DNA of 64,000 nucleotides from Owenia fusiformis (taxonomy: Eukaryota > Annelida > Polychaeta > Sabellida > Oweniidae), in contig CAIIXF020000006.1 of assembly GCA_903813345.2 (NCBI GenBank), positions 39,521,936 through 39,585,935 on the forward strand, in the 5' to 3' direction. The position numbers and the translations under genes are program-made. The notes beneath the pieces were generated by a model. The model made no database searches. It had not been told where the DNA came from and saw only the letters and a list, made by a program, of their open reading frames with translations. This document shows, one piece after another, positions 1-11,839 of this stretch. The first letter of the stretch is position 1. Every line of letters begins with the position of its first letter.

Positions 1-657
1 ATCGTACGAAAATCTATCACCGGAAGTCTGGCCATCTTGATGCAACAACACGGTGTTGTTGCATCACGATACCCCCCAGTGAGTTTGGACATACATTTTG
101 CGAGATCCCCATTTTCTTCTCTTGAAAAGCATATAGATATGGGTGTATGGTTTGCTGAAACTCACGCTATTGGTTGATCCATTCGTTTCTGTGTTAAAAT
201 ATTTATTCCATGTTATTGAAGGGGAAACGTGAATTTCATCATGGTCAAATGGAAGTCCAAGACCCTTCCTAAGTATAAAAAATAAAAGAGAGTAAAAATG
301 TTCTATTGTTTTTGATATTTTCAAGCTTTTTAAATAAAATAACACATATTGTATCGCATTTATATCTTTAAATTTAAAATCAATAACATATACGAAAAAT
401 GGTCAAACTAATATATATTTCTCAAAGCATATGGGTGTTCTTGTGCCTACAAAACCTAATTGAATCACCAGTAGCCTGTAATATAAACACAAATAAATCT
501 TTTAAAAGTAACCGTTACAAAATATTTGAATTTTGCGCATCTTGTCGAGTCTTTGATCACGCACTTTTAATAGTAGGTGATCACTGTATATACAGTGCAT
601 CTGTCATTTCTCTGGAATGATGTACACTTTCCTCCAAAAGATTGAAAACAATTGTAG
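1..657. other. no supported gene; two short open frames
   Basis: Two small open frames lie here, 64-345 on the minus strand (93 codons) and 399-620 on the plus strand (73 codons). Neither shows a motif I recognise, and lengths near 90 codons are expected by chance in sequence this AT-rich. The minus frame has a more protein-like composition than most and could be an exon remnant, but no splice context supports it. Nothing else stands out. Confidence 0.3.
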
Positions 658-659
658 TA

Positions 660-1115
660 CAGTAAAACCTGTATATCTGAACACTTGGCTAATCCGAACA
701 CCTCCCAATTTGAACATTTTTTGGTCCCGTTTTTTCTCCCATTGACTCAAATGTTTAAAAAACTTGAAATATGAACATCTCCCAATTTTGACAGTGAACA
801 GTCATGTTTGAAAATTAACCTATCTAATCTGAACACATAAAATATCACATGTTCCATAAATTGATCAAATATTTGAAAAAAACTTGAACGATCTCACTCA
901 TGGTGGGGCTTTCTAGGATGACTAAATTCATTTGAATCAGATTTTCATGTCACTCTAATGCCAAAGCTAAGTAGTCAAAAGAACTATAATATTTATTGAG
1001 AATTTGTTTCTATTTCTTCAAAAACCCAAATCTTGCAAATGCAAAACCTCAAAATGTGAACACCTCCTAATCCGAACGCTCTGAGCTGGTCCCTTGGATT
1101 AGACAGATTTTACTG
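660..1115. mobile_element. MITE with TA target duplication, pogo/Tigger-like ends
   Basis: The element starts CAGTAAAACCTGT and ends with the complementary ACAGATTTTACTG. TA dinucleotides flank both ends (658-659 and 1116-1117), as expected for Tc1/mariner-pogo class insertions. The 456 bp interior consists of reworked 'gaacacctcccaat'-type phrases and has no coding capacity, so it is a non-autonomous element. The family assignment rests only on the ends and the TA target. Confidence 0.75.
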
Positions 1116-1140
1116 TAGGTACAATCCCCTCTAAAAGTTA

Positions 1141-1985
1141 CTGAAATCACTGGCTGGGAATTGGTGTTCGCTTACACACAGGTGTTCAATAGAGTATACT
1201 CATATGTTCGCTGGGCACAGTATTTCACTAAAGAGATGTTCATTATGACAGTTTTACTGTACTGGGAATTGGTGTTCACTATACACAGGTGTTCAATAGA
1301 GTAGACGCATGTTTTCACTGGGCACAGATCTTCACTAAAGAGGTGTTCATTAGGATATTTTTACTGTACTGAACTCACTGGCTGGGACGGAATCGGTGTT
1401 CACTATAATATCAGGCCTGTCAACTTGGGAACACCTAACATGAGTGACTTGGAAATGTTGAACACCTCCCCTTAAAATGTGGACACCTTGGTCCAAATCT
1501 GGACACCTTGATCCAAATTTTGAACACCTTGGTTTAAATTTTATAACACCTCAAATTTTTCGCGCTCGCTACGCTCGCGTTTCAAACATCCGTCAACGGG
1601 GGGGGGGGGGGGGGGGGTTAGGTACGAAAAATTTCGAACAGAATGCGTGACATATACGTAATTCGCGTGAAAAGTCCGAACGAAATGCGTACATTTTTTT
1701 CCGACGTTCGTATTTTTGCTGTGTAGACGATCTTTTTTAGAAATTTTTTAACAGAAATATTTTTGCTTGACAATTACCAGGTAAAATGCGTATTTGCGTG
1801 ACATTTTCTGTCACGCAAAAATAACTGGCGTGACTTCAAATTCTTCAGCAAATGCGTGACAAATACGCAAATTGCGGGACAGTTGACAGGCCTGTAATAT
1901 ACACAGGTGTTCAATAGAGTAGAGGCATGTCACTGGGCACAGATCTTCACTAAAGAGGTGTTCACTATGACAGTTTTACTGTACT
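1141..1985. repeat. tandem repeat of about 115 bp, three units, third one interrupted
   Basis: Three units share the phrases 'ggtgttcactatacacagg', 'tgttcaatagagta', 'ctgggcacag' and 'cactaaagaggtgttca', ending in 'ttttactgtact'. Units run at about 1141-1260, 1261-1370 and 1371-1985. The third is split by the element at 1412-1894. Unit ends resemble the TA-target MITE end upstream, so the array may descend from tandemly inserted MITE copies. Confidence 0.65.
1412..1894. mobile_element. CAG...CTG element, 14-bp inverted termini, 6-bp target duplication
   Basis: Termini are CAGGCCTGTCAACT and its exact complement. TAATAT is duplicated at 1406-1411 and 1895-1900. The insertion splits a unit of the surrounding tandem repeat. 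The interior holds 'gaacacctt' phrases, a hairpin (GCGCTCGCTACGCTCGC near 1562), a run of 18 or so G, and many 'tgcgtgaca' phrases. It has no coding frame. A second copy starts at 57331. The superfamily is unassigned. Confidence 0.75.
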
Positions 1986-2621
1986 GAAATCAATCACTGG
2001 GAATTCACCATATACAAAATTGAAATCTGTGTATCATGCCACCCCTGCAAAATAATTGACTTGCCCACTTGGTCTCTTGGATCCACTTGCAAAATATATA
2101 TAGTAGATGTGAATATTTATGTGAATATATTCCCCAAAGATGCCCTATCATATTAGCATTGTTCGAAAACAAATTTTATAAACAGGCCTCAATTTGCCGT
2201 TGAAATGGATCTCCAAATTTTCTCTGTAGTTTTATGAGTATTCTTTACAAGTATGGATCGAGTAACTTCAATAGTATTACCGTAGGTTTGAAATGACGAT
2301 GTTGAACTGATGTAAACGCCATTCCCACGATTTCAAATTTAACTCTGCGCATGCGCAGCACTGAGAGAGCATGTGCCCATGATTGTTCATGTGATCGAAT
2401 CCTGCAATTTGATTGGAGATGAAAAAGCACTTGGTGAAAAATGTGTATACCCTCTGGGAGCCACCAGCATGCATTTTCTTGGTGTTGTATTCTCTAAACT
2501 ACCGTGCAATAGGTTTGAAATAATCTAGGTCCTGGGCTGTCACGGCCATAGGTCGTTGGGGTGTGGCTGTTAAACTGTCATAATAGTTTCTAACTAAAAT
2601 CTGAAGCAGGGTACTTATAAT
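1986..2621. other. nothing recognised
   Basis: Two overlapping short minus-strand frames (2245-2430 and 2277-2474) have no recognisable motif and look like chance. The stretch is otherwise unremarkable unique-looking AT-rich sequence. Confidence 0.3.
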
Positions 2622-3211
2622 GTAAATGAGACATTCATGATCCAGTACATAGTACTACCTCTACTGAGTGACATATTTATTACCATTTTGATTTTTAAAA
2701 AAGCAATAAATAAATTGTGAAACATTCTAAATACTTTATTTCAAATGAAAAAAAGAATTGTAGCGGCCTCTAACTGTAGCTTGTTTCAGTTTTGAAATGG
2801 TATCCTCTATGATTCCTCAGTAACAGGGGCAGATCTGGGGTAGGGGTAGTTTTAAGCCCCCTCCCCCATCTTTTGGTGAGCTTGAAAGATTGAGGCCAAA
2901 GGGACTTTAAAAGCCCAAAATCTGATTCTTTGGGCAATTTTGGTAACAACTGGCATTGTTGGGAATAATTTTTTGAATATCTGGTATTTTTCAAGAAATT
3001 GGGCCCATATTTTCAGTTTTTGACCTTGAGCCCAAAATTTCAATATTGGTCCCCAAAATGTTTTCCACTCAAGCCTAGCATAAACAGACATAAAGTTAAG
3101 TCTAAAAAATGTGAATGAGACATTCATGATCCAGTACATCATACCATATCAGTTGAGTGACATATTTATAACTATTTTGATTTTTAAAAGCAATAAATAT
3201 AATATTGAAAC
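2622..3211. repeat. pair of ~100-bp direct repeats flanking 390 bp
   Basis: 2622-2722 and 3111-3211 align directly: both carry 'gagacattcatgatccagta', 'gagtgacatatttat' and 'ttttgatttttaaa', and both end in 'aaac'. The 390 bp between them has two chance minus-strand frames. This could be a tiny LTR-like structure or an unequal duplication. No primer-binding site or polypurine tract is evident. Confidence 0.55.
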
Positions 3212-3534
3212 CTAGAATAAACAAAATCCTTCACATCTCATCTAGTTTGAAACTCTTATATATCAGCCATCAGTTTGATAAATATCAATAATAACTTGCA
3301 GTCATGGTCTGGCATGGCTTTTGTATTGACAAGAAACTAGAACACTTACTCCAACAGAGATACACAGACTTACAGAATTTGCAAATACTTCGATCTTAAC
3401 TGTTTTAGAAGTTCTGTTTACATAAAGTCACAAAAGCGAGACATAAAATGTCATGGGAATTCTGCCTACAACATGTGAAATAAGGAAAAAAGAAAAACCT
3501 TATATACCTTCGAGTAGCAGTATTATTGCACTAA

Positions 3535-4440
3535 GGCACCATTTTTTGTATAAAGTATCATTAATACATATCATTTTTGATATCTACTGAAGTGGTGTTA
3601 GTAAGTGGTCCCAGTAGATGATAACAGGCCTCCAAATTTTGCATGTTTCCATTGAGTCCTATGTTAATTTATCATTCGAAAGACATCTGCAGAACAGTTC
3701 TTAAGCAATAAAGTCAATCTTCCTAGTATGTAACTAAATCATTAATGTCTTCAAAATAAGAAGGGTTAAACAAGCTGGATTTTCTGTTGTTCCAAAAATA
3801 CTGACGTGTGAATTTTGGGATATCACCATTGACCGCCATTATAAATTACTATCAATATTGCTTTACTAAAGTGTCCTTTTCTCAAAAAGTCCAGGATGGA
3901 ATTTTCTGATGTTGCAGATTTCTATAGCCAATATATTGACTTATAAAAAAACCAAACAGGCACATTTCTAAAAAGGATGATTCTCGGTTTGGAGAACAGT
4001 CTCCTGGGCTAATATTTTTTTCATGAAAAATATAGAAATATTACCCAAATTAAACTATGAATTTTCAAAAGAGGACATTTAAATCTACAAGATGTAAAAA
4101 TAACAAATTGGTCTGAAGCAGGGGTAACTCTCAATTAGACCGATTCAATAAAATACAAGTCTCGATTTGGGGAAAGAAGTTCATCAGTGTACTGAGCTAA
4201 TATTTTTTTGCGAAAAATTTAGAAATATTACCCAAATTAAATTATGACTATTCAAAAGAAGACATTCAAATCTATATTATGTAAAAAAATAAAATTTGTC
4301 CAAAGCAGGGATAATGCTCATTTAGATTGATGAACTTCGTTCTCCAAACCCAGAATCGTCTTTTCTTAATTTTAATATATCTATAAGATGCTCACAAAAA
4401 ACTCCATTGAGTCTCATGTAAAGAGCTAGGTAAGATATGG
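3535..4440 (-). repeat. dispersed repeat family copy, inverted, split by a MITE
   Basis: 3640-3972 and 4363-4440 together are the reverse complement of the repeat at 10141-10455: the phrases around 'ctgcagaacagttc', 'accgccattataaa', 'ccaaacaggca' and 'ctccattgagtc' occur in the same order. The MITE at 3973-4362 separates the two parts. The stretch 3535-3605 also matches the reverse complement of about 16600-16665. Confidence 0.6.
3973..4362. mobile_element. MITE with ~22-bp inverted termini and an internal duplication
   Basis: The ends GATTCTCGGTTTGGAGAAC and GTTCTCCAAACCCAGAATC are inverted complements. The interior contains two diverged ~190-bp direct copies of a segment with 'gaaatattacccaaatta' and 'agaggacatttaaatctac'. 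An opposite-orientation copy lies at 53950-54341. The insertion interrupts a dispersed repeat whose uninterrupted form is seen near 10400-10445. Confidence 0.75.
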
Positions 4441-5330
4441 CAAGCATTTTTTAAAGGGCTATATCTTTTGTTTGAAGAATACTTTAACCACAAAAACAAA
4501 TGGTTATGTTAGATCCATGTATTGTCTTCAATAAATGACAGTAGGATGAAAATCAAGTTGATTGGATTTTCTCTTCAGCTGTCTCTAATCCACCCATCTT
4601 TACCAGTTTCCCCTAATTCTGACGCAATTTTCACCAAAAATGCAGCATTTTATTTCAGCTTTTATGGCAAAATTTATTGTAAGGAATGATTTACCTCTAA
4701 AAAGGAAAACTTAATTACTTTGGGATTAAGATAATCCGAAAACAATAACTTTTTCAGGCCGAATTTTCGACCTAAAAGTAGCAATTTTTTAATAAGTTTA
4801 ATGCACGAAAACATTAAGCTATGTCACATGATTGATCTCCAAAAAGAAAAAAATGATCTAAATGAGATAAGCATTATCTGATAATCTATTTGTCATTTTT
4901 ACCTCATTAGGTGTAAAGTGTATGAAAAGATGTCACTTAGAGCGACAGTTAGATGTACCCTATTTTAGACAATGATGTTTATAGATAGAGTTATATATGC
5001 TCCATAGATGGCATGATATATTCTACATGGGTGAGTGCTTAATACCCTGTGTGTTCATTGTTGCATAATTGCGTATTATAGAAATGAGCATGGATATGTC
5101 AACATGACTGTGCCGTGTAAAGTATGTACAGTAAAACATAAATGTGATTAACACCTAGTAAAACACATATGATGAAATACTTGTTTATATATTTGTACTG
5201 TATATAGTGTGAATGAATGTGTATCATTCTTTATCATCAACCATCTTGGATGCTTCGAAAATGCATTTGTAAAGGGTTAAAGGGGTTTGCTGCAAAATGA
5301 TCTTTCAAATAGTGTTATATGTAGCAGGTA
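4441..5330. other. nothing recognised
   Basis: AT-rich sequence without a frame above about 60 codons. I see no repeats shared with the rest of the window. Confidence 0.3.
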
Positions 5331-5789
5331 TTGATACAAGTACCACTGTATACAGAGTACATGCAAATAATAATTTTCTCCAATGGTTTGGCCAAACATT
5401 TGTTGTATTTTTTGTTAATTTCAAATTATATTGGAATTGTATTTGCTGATTGGGATTTTTATCGAATAAACAGTTTAAGGCTCTGGGTTTTACCCTTTGA
5501 CAATAGATATATTGCCTTGTGTAATTATGATATTCTCACTCGATCACTCTATTCCCTCAGTCAATACTTCGGGCTTTGTATAAAAAAACGTATACCTCCT
5601 ACTCACGTAGCCCATACATTCTTTGAAGGGTTCAATTGTAACGTTTCAGATTATTCAGATTATATGAATTGTAGGTGCATTAATGCACTCGTAGGTCTTT
5701 GTGTATGTCTTATAGATCTAACATTTTCTCGTCATAAAATAAGGCCAGAATTGCAAAATTGTTTATCTTTGCTATTTTATCCTCGATAA
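5331..5789 (+). CDS. hypothetical open frame, 152 codons, probably not a gene
   Basis: This is longer than most chance frames here but has no recognisable family motif. It has several hydrophobic stretches (around residues 20-40 and 120-130). Its 3' end around 5736-5760 is the inverted complement of sequence near 6046-6066, which suggests the frame runs into a repetitive element. No splice sites or polyadenylation context were identified. It could be a fragment of a decayed gene or chance. Confidence 0.12.
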   Translation: MIQVPLYTEYMQIIIFSNGLAKHLLYFLLISNYIGIVFADWDFYRINSLRLWVLPFDNRYIALCNYDILTRSLYSLSQYFGLCIKKRIPPTHVAHTFFEGFNCNVSDYSDYMNCRCINALVGLCVCLIDLTFSRHKIRPELQNCLSLLFYPR

Positions 5790-6770
5790 AGAATGCCTAA
5801 TTGAAATGCTCGTTCACTCTAGAACTAAATTACACTAAAACGTTTTTTATTTGCTGGAAAATTCCAGGAAGTCGTCTAAAAGGTGTCACCTATATTGCCA
5901 CATTTAGATTGCTCCCCCATTCAATATGGAATCATCATGCACTGTTAAGCATAACTGCACAAATTATTTAGAATGGATTTTCTCTATTGAAAAGTCCTTT
6001 GAATGGCGCCATTTTGACAATCAATAAAAACTAAAATCAACAATTCTGGCTTTATTTTATGACTCTATATCTATAGATCTTTGACTCGACGAATTTCACA
6101 TCTATGGATGCTATGAATGTATTAATACCTCACATAGCATTAAGATCAAATAATCTTTTAAAACTTTGAAGATTGAACCTTTCAAAAACAGTATCACCAC
6201 TTACACACACGAGTAGAACAAGGCATGTAGAACAAGGCATTAACATCACAGAATGTCACCACCTTGTAGTTCAAGTCAAAGCAAGTTGAAAATGCCTTTT
6301 TTGAACTTGAGAGGTCAAATGTCAAATCAAAAGTCAGTTTTGACTTTGGTAATATATGTTGGTAATATATTAATTGACTTTGGATAGACCAAACGGGCAC
6401 ACTTCTATAATCTCTTGTTTTTATTAATACTATTGATAAGCCGTTAAATTGCAGCCAGTGGGAGTTTTCATGTGCAACTTAATTGGTAGATATATTAAAA
6501 ATAGGAAAATTTTAGAAATGTACCTGTTTGGTTTTTAAAAAGTCAATATGTTGGCTATTATTCAACAACTGAAGTGTCAGGTGCCACGCCCCCTTTCTTG
6601 CAATTTTAGGGGAAGGTTAAGAGAAAAATCAGAAAAAAATAGATGCATGCACTTTTTATTGAAACTTATGCAAGAAATATTTGCTAACATCATCAGTGAA
6701 GTTTTTAATCAGGTTTTATACACCATAGGCTCTTACTGTTTTTTAAATGACTGATTAACTATCGACTGAT
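5790..6770. repeat. mixed repeat fragments
   Basis: 5736-5760 and 6046-6066 form a weak inverted pair around 'gccagaattg'. 6280-6345 is a reverse-complement fragment of the 'ttcaaatctgac...tttgacatttgacctt' satellite seen at 7550-9090. 6470-6560 is a short direct copy of the dispersed family at 10400-10455 ('tagatatattaaaaata', 'cctgtttggttttt'). The short frames at 6194-6400 and 6548-6754 fall inside these and are not genes. Confidence 0.45.
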
Positions 6771-7424
6771 TAAAGGCCCGGTCACACCGCCCGGACGTTG
6801 CTGGAGCGTTCCTTGAACGTTGAAAAAATTCATCAACGCTCGTCAACGCGCACAAAATGGGGAAAAAAACAAAAACACGGGCGTGTTTTTGTTTTTTGAC
6901 CTTTTTGACATTTGACCTTTATTGGAATTTGGAACTTTAACAAAACTCCTTCAAGGATTAAAGAAGAAATGTTTTAAATCTAAAGTGCTTCTATTAATGT
7001 AATATGACATTAAGAATGAATAAAATTACAATTTTCTTTAATAATCTCTCATATCATTTCAAACAAACATATCACAATTTAATCGTTGCATTTCCATTAC
7101 TTGGAACCGCTTTACGTTCAAATTGCTTTAACAATGTCAAATAACATTTACAGCAAAGTAATAATCATGACGCATGACAAATTTTTGCATTGCTGTGCGT
7201 GCATCAACTTTTTGTATAATACCATGACGAGTGCAACATTTTACAAGCTGCGCAGAAAATTCACAGATAATTTATTGAATTGCTTGACGTGAAAACACTA
7301 GGTATATACTATATTTGAATAAAGGTCTCAGTAAAAGTCTATTTGTATTAACATTTAATGAAAAACAAAAATCGCATAGTTCGACTTTTTAAAATCCAAA
7401 ATTACAAACTTTGAGCGCTTAATT

Positions 7425-9131
7425 ATGTCACCACCAAAAGTGGTGACATATTGTTATGGTCTCGGTTTTTTTTGCGAGGGCGGTTGGCGTCCGGCGTCTG
7501 TAACAATTTCTTACAACTTCCTATAACTTAACAAATACTGTTTAGACTGACTTCAATTTTTTTCTAAATCATCTACATGTTCTCAGAAGTTCAAATCTGA
7601 CTTTAGATTTGACATTTGACCTCCAATGACCTTCTCAAGGTCAAAAAGGTCTTTTTTCAACTTGCTTCACATTGACTAAATTTTTTTTCAAAATCATCTA
7701 CATGTTCTCAGAAATTCAAATCTGACTTTAGATTTGACATTTGACCTTCAAATCTGACTTTAGATTTGACATTTGACCTTCAATGACCTTCTCAAGGTCC
7801 AAAAAGGTCAAAACGGTCTGTTTTCAACTTGCTTCAAATTGACTAAATTTTTTTTTCAAAATCATCTACGTGTTCTCAGAAATTCAAATCTGACTTAGGA
7901 TTTGACTTAAGATTTGACATTTGACCTTCAATGACCTTCTCAAGGTCAAAAAAGGTCAAAAAGGTCTGTTTTCAACTTGCTTCAAATTGACTAAAAAAAA
8001 TTTTCAAAATCATCTACGTGTTCTCAGAAATTCAAATCTGACTTTAGATTTGACATTTGACCTTCAATGACCTTCTCAAAGTCAAAAAAGGTCAAAAAGG
8101 TCTTTTTTCAACTTGCTTCAAATTGACTAAATCTTTTTTTCAAAATCATCTACATGTTCTCAGAAATTCAAATCTGACTTTAGATTTGACATTTGACCTT
8201 CTCAATGTCAAATTTCAAAATCATCTACATGTTCTCAGAAATTCAAATATGACTCTAGATTTGACATTTGACCTTCAATGACCTTCTCAAGGTCAAAAAA
8301 GGTGAAAAAAGACCTAATTCTTTTTTTTTTCAAAATCATCTACATGTTCTCAGAAATTCAAATCTGACTTTAGATTTGACATTTGACCTTTAATGACCTT
8401 CTCAAGGTCAAAAAAGGTCAAAAAGGTCTGTTTTCAACTTGCTTCAAATTGACTAAAAAAATTTTTCAAAATCATCTACGTGTTCTCAGAAATTCAAATC
8501 TGACTTTAGATTTGACTTAAGATTTGACATTTGACCTTCAATGACCTTCTCAAAGTCAAAAAAGGTCAAAAAGGTCTTTTTTCAACTTGCTTCAAATTGA
8601 CTAAATTTTTTTTTCAAAATCATCTACATGTTCTCAGAAATTCAAATCTGACTTTAGATTTGACATTTGACCTTCAATGACCTTCTCAATGTCAAAAAAG
8701 GTCAAAAAGGTATTTTTTCATCTTGCTTCAAATTGACTAATTTTTTTTTCAAAATCATCTACATGTTCTCAGAAATTCAAATATGACTTTAGATTTGACA
8801 TTTGACCTTCAATGACCTTCTCAAGGTCAAAAAAGGTCAAAAAGGTCTGTTTTCAACTTGCTTCAAATTGACTAATTTTTTTTTCAAAATCATCTACATG
8901 TTCTCAGAAATTCAAATCTGACTTTAGATTTGACATTTGACCTTTAATGACCTTCTCAAGGTCAAAAAAGGTCAAAAAGGTCTGTTTTCAACTTGCTTCA
9001 AATTGACCAAATTTTTTTTCAAAATCATCTACATCTTTTCAGAAGTTCAAATTTGACTTTACAAGTTCTCAGAAATTCAAATCTGACTTAAGTTTGAACT
9101 CATAATATTGTGAGCAACTAGGTGGTGACAT
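7425..9131. mobile_element. nested element with ATGTCACCACC termini
   Basis: The outer ends ATGTCACCACC and GGTGGTGACAT are inverted complements, and just inside the left end 'caccaccaaaagtggtg' forms a small hairpin. The bulk between is the tandem array at about 7550-9090. No clear target duplication was seen, so the boundaries are approximate. No coding frame. Confidence 0.5.
7550..9090 (+). repeat. tandem array, ~12 units of 75-190 bp
   Basis: Each unit contains 'tcaaaatcatctacatgttc', 'cagaaattcaaatctgac', 'gatttgacatttgacctt', 'tgaccttctcaaggtc' and 'ttcaacttgcttcaaattga'. Twelve occurrences of the 'catctac' phrase are visible. Unit length varies through duplication or loss of the 'gatttgac' sub-phrase. 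Single diverged units occur outside the array at about 12660-12780 and, reversed, near 6280-6345. Confidence 0.85.
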
Positions 9132-9805
9132 TTTGTCATGTTAATGCCTTGTTTAGGAATTTACAATGCAAAAAATTGAAATGCCAGACATGAATATATA
9201 TCAAATGTAAAATGCACAAGTGTCTCCACAGTGTTCTACACAGTGGTGCATTTCTCCACGTATTTATAGCCAAATTCTGGTCCCGCTCTGACACCTCTAT
9301 ACCAACGCCAAAGCAAAGTTCATCGCCGCCATGGAACGCTGCGGCAACGTCCGACACCGTTCCAACAACCCCATGTACGCTGATAAAACGCTAACAACCG
9401 CTCCACCGACGTTTGTGCAACGTTTAATTGCCGCCCGGGCAACGCTGGCGAAGCAGCGGTGGTCCAGCGTTTAAGATTTCTGCGTTGGTCTAGCGGATTC
9501 AAGCGTCCACGAACTTGCGTCTAGCGGTGCCAAACTTTGACTGGGCGTTGGTGGAGCGGTGATAAACTTTGCCAGGGCGTAAAATTGTCCCTTTTTCAAC
9601 GCTCGCAATATTTTGAACAGCTCAAAACTTTTGGAGCGTTAGGATGGCCACAAAAGAAACATCCGCGTTGGCCGAGCGTTTACAGCGTTGCTTTAACGGA
9701 TGCCAACTTTTGTTAAACGGTGGTGAACGTTTACGAGTGTTGATGATTTTTTTCAATGTTCAAGGAACGCTCCAGCAACGTTTAGGCGGTGTGACCGGGC
9801 CTTAA

Positions 9806-10140
9806 GAAATTTTGAGAAGAAATTATGTACTTTTAGGGACAAATTATCCCATATCTCTACCACATTTTGTTGGATAAGACCCAAACTTTCAGGAATTCTT
9901 CATACATGCCTTATTGATATACTAATAATGTTTCACTACAATTGCAACATCCTGAAATGAGATATTAAATAGTTTCAAGCATATGGTCAAACTCCGACTC
10001 GAAAATGATAAAATTTGCTGACTCAGCACTTTTGAGCCTGCTTTGCAAGGTTTACATGCCTTGGGGTCCCCTACAAGAATCTAAAGTCAAATTGAATCTA
10101 GGTGTTTTGGACACAAATCGCCTTGGCCGTAGCACTATAT
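9806..10140. other. nothing recognised
   Basis: AT-rich stretch with no supported frame or repeat match. Confidence 0.3.
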
Positions 10141-10712
10141 AGAAATCTACAATATCAGAAAATTCCATAGTGAACTCTTGGAGAAAATGACACTTTAATA
10201 AAGCCATATTGAGAGTAGTTTATAATGGCGGTCAATAGGGATTTCCCAAAATCCAGCTGGTAACCCTTCTTATTTTGAAGATATTCAAGTTCTGGTTACA
10301 TACTAGGAAGATTGACTTTATTGCTTTTGGACTGTTCTGCAGGGGGTCTTTTGAAGATTGAACATGGGACTCAATGGAGTTTTTGTGAGCAACTTAATAA
10401 CTAGATATATTAAAAATAATAATTTTTTAGAAAATGCCTGTTTGGTTTTTTGAAAGTCAATATATTAGCTATAGAAGTCTGCAATATCAGAAAATTCCCT
10501 TGTGGACTTTTGGAGAAAATGACACTTTAGTAAGTCATATTGAGAGTAGTTTATAATGGCGGTCAATGGGAATTTTCCAAAATTCAAATACACTAGACAA
10601 AATCTTGCTTGTAACCCTTCTTATTTTGAAGACATTTGAGTCATTGTTACATACTAGGAAGATTGACTTTATTGCTCTTGAACTGTTCTGCAGGGGGTCT
10701 TTTGAATACTGA
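10141..10712 (+). repeat. two direct copies of a dispersed repeat
   Basis: 10141-10455 and 10456-10712 share 'atatcagaaaattcc', 'gagaaaatgacacttta', 'gagtagtttataatggcggt', 'acccttcttattttgaaga', 'tactaggaagattgacttta' and 'tgttctgcagggggtctttt'. The first unit continues into 'gggactcaatggagttttt' and 'cctgtttggtttttt'. Inverted at 3640-4440 and partial at 6470-6560. Confidence 0.7.
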
Positions 10713-10755
10713 TACAGGGTAGTCAAAAAATTAAAAACCCTGCATTTTCCTTATA

Positions 10756-11535
10756 CCGTATTCTCTGTAATTAGCGCCCAGGGCGTTTAGAAAATTGAAA
10801 ATACATTATTTAGACCATTCTAATAAGCGCCCATGTATGAAAGAAATCAGAAATCCCGAGGAATTTCATGTATGGCAATTTTTCTTGACAAGAATGCATT
10901 TTCTTCAACATATTTTTATAATAATATGACAAGTGCTGTTATTGGAGAGAATACGGTAAAAATCGCTTAGAGAATATTGACAGTGGTTGAAGACCCGTCT
11001 ATGTCTAATTTATTTCCGGCACGCCCACTTTGTCATTATCGCCGATTACCTTCAATATTTCCACTAGAGACTGCTGGATATCGATCTAAAGTTATACATT
11101 ATTTCTAATTTGATGAGTGATCATCATTATTCGTGCAAAAGTCGTGTAAAAGTCGAGAAACATTAAAAAGAAACCAGAAAGTTCACGACCTTGACATGCG
11201 CAGAACATCTGCGCAGTAGCTTTTGAAATTTCTAAATGCCGATAAAGAACAATTACTTCATTCATTATGGACTATTTGGAGACAATATTAGCATGGTATG
11301 GTGTTGGAAGCACCCATCGATAGATATGTATCGAGAGAATGCATAGAATTACAAAACGCGTCGTGTTTACAGCAGTTTTAGGGTAAGTACTCTATTATCG
11401 CCCGCTCCTGGATTTTGAGAAATATTTTTTTCCTGATATATTCTTCAATTCTTGTTGATTCCTCGATGTTTCTTGAACTTTGTGAAGCGGGGTGGGCACT
11501 TATTAGAGAGTGGGCGCTAATTACAGAGAATACGG
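10756..11535. mobile_element. 780-bp MITE with TA target duplication
   Basis: The termini CCGTATTCTCTGTAATTAG and its complement are flanked by TA (10754-10755 and 11536-11537). The left end 'attagcgccca' mirrors 'tgggcgctaat' at the right. An extra inward copy of the terminus ('ggagagaatacggta') sits near 10940-10960, so a ~205-bp shorter version is embedded. A diverged copy is at 56526-57297. The frame at 11415-11615 crosses the right terminus and is not a gene. Confidence 0.75.
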
Positions 11536-11839
11536 TATCTTTGTTATTTCAGAAACATGATATTTCACACATTTGTATATCATTCAATTTCCTACCACCC
11601 TATTACATTTCATGACCATCAGACTGATAGTCACAATTTTATAGAACTTTGAATAACATGCTTCAGGTTTGGCCCTCATTGCACTGTAGGCAAACCTGCA
11701 CAGTTGTCAATGACCTGAATACATTCCTCAGCAGGCATGGCCTGGATGACATGGATGATTTCACTTTTTGGCTCACACAGTGAGTCTATGGGATCGACCA
11801 GGTGTCAGTCCATCCGTTGGTCCGTCTGTCAACATTGGC

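Larger units (their letters stand above)
6774..9801. mobile_element. 3-kb TTAA-flanked DNA transposon derivative with ~70-bp inverted termini
   Basis: The left end reads AGGCCCGGTCACACCGCC and continues through 'ttgctggagcgttccttga'; the right end is its complement with minor mismatches. TTAA flanks both sides (6770-6773 and 9802-9805), the target of piggyBac/Kolobok-type elements. No transposase frame was found. Most of the interior is a second element (7425-9131) full of tandem repeats. The right 600 bp is rich in 'aacgctccacc' phrases resembling the terminus. Short frames around 9136-9502 lie in this GC-rich zone and are not supported as genes. Confidence 0.75.

Noticed and set aside
5331-5789. 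152-codon plus-strand frame as a real gene
   Set aside because: No motif, and its 3' part is the inverted match of nearby sequence. Kept only as a low-confidence entry.
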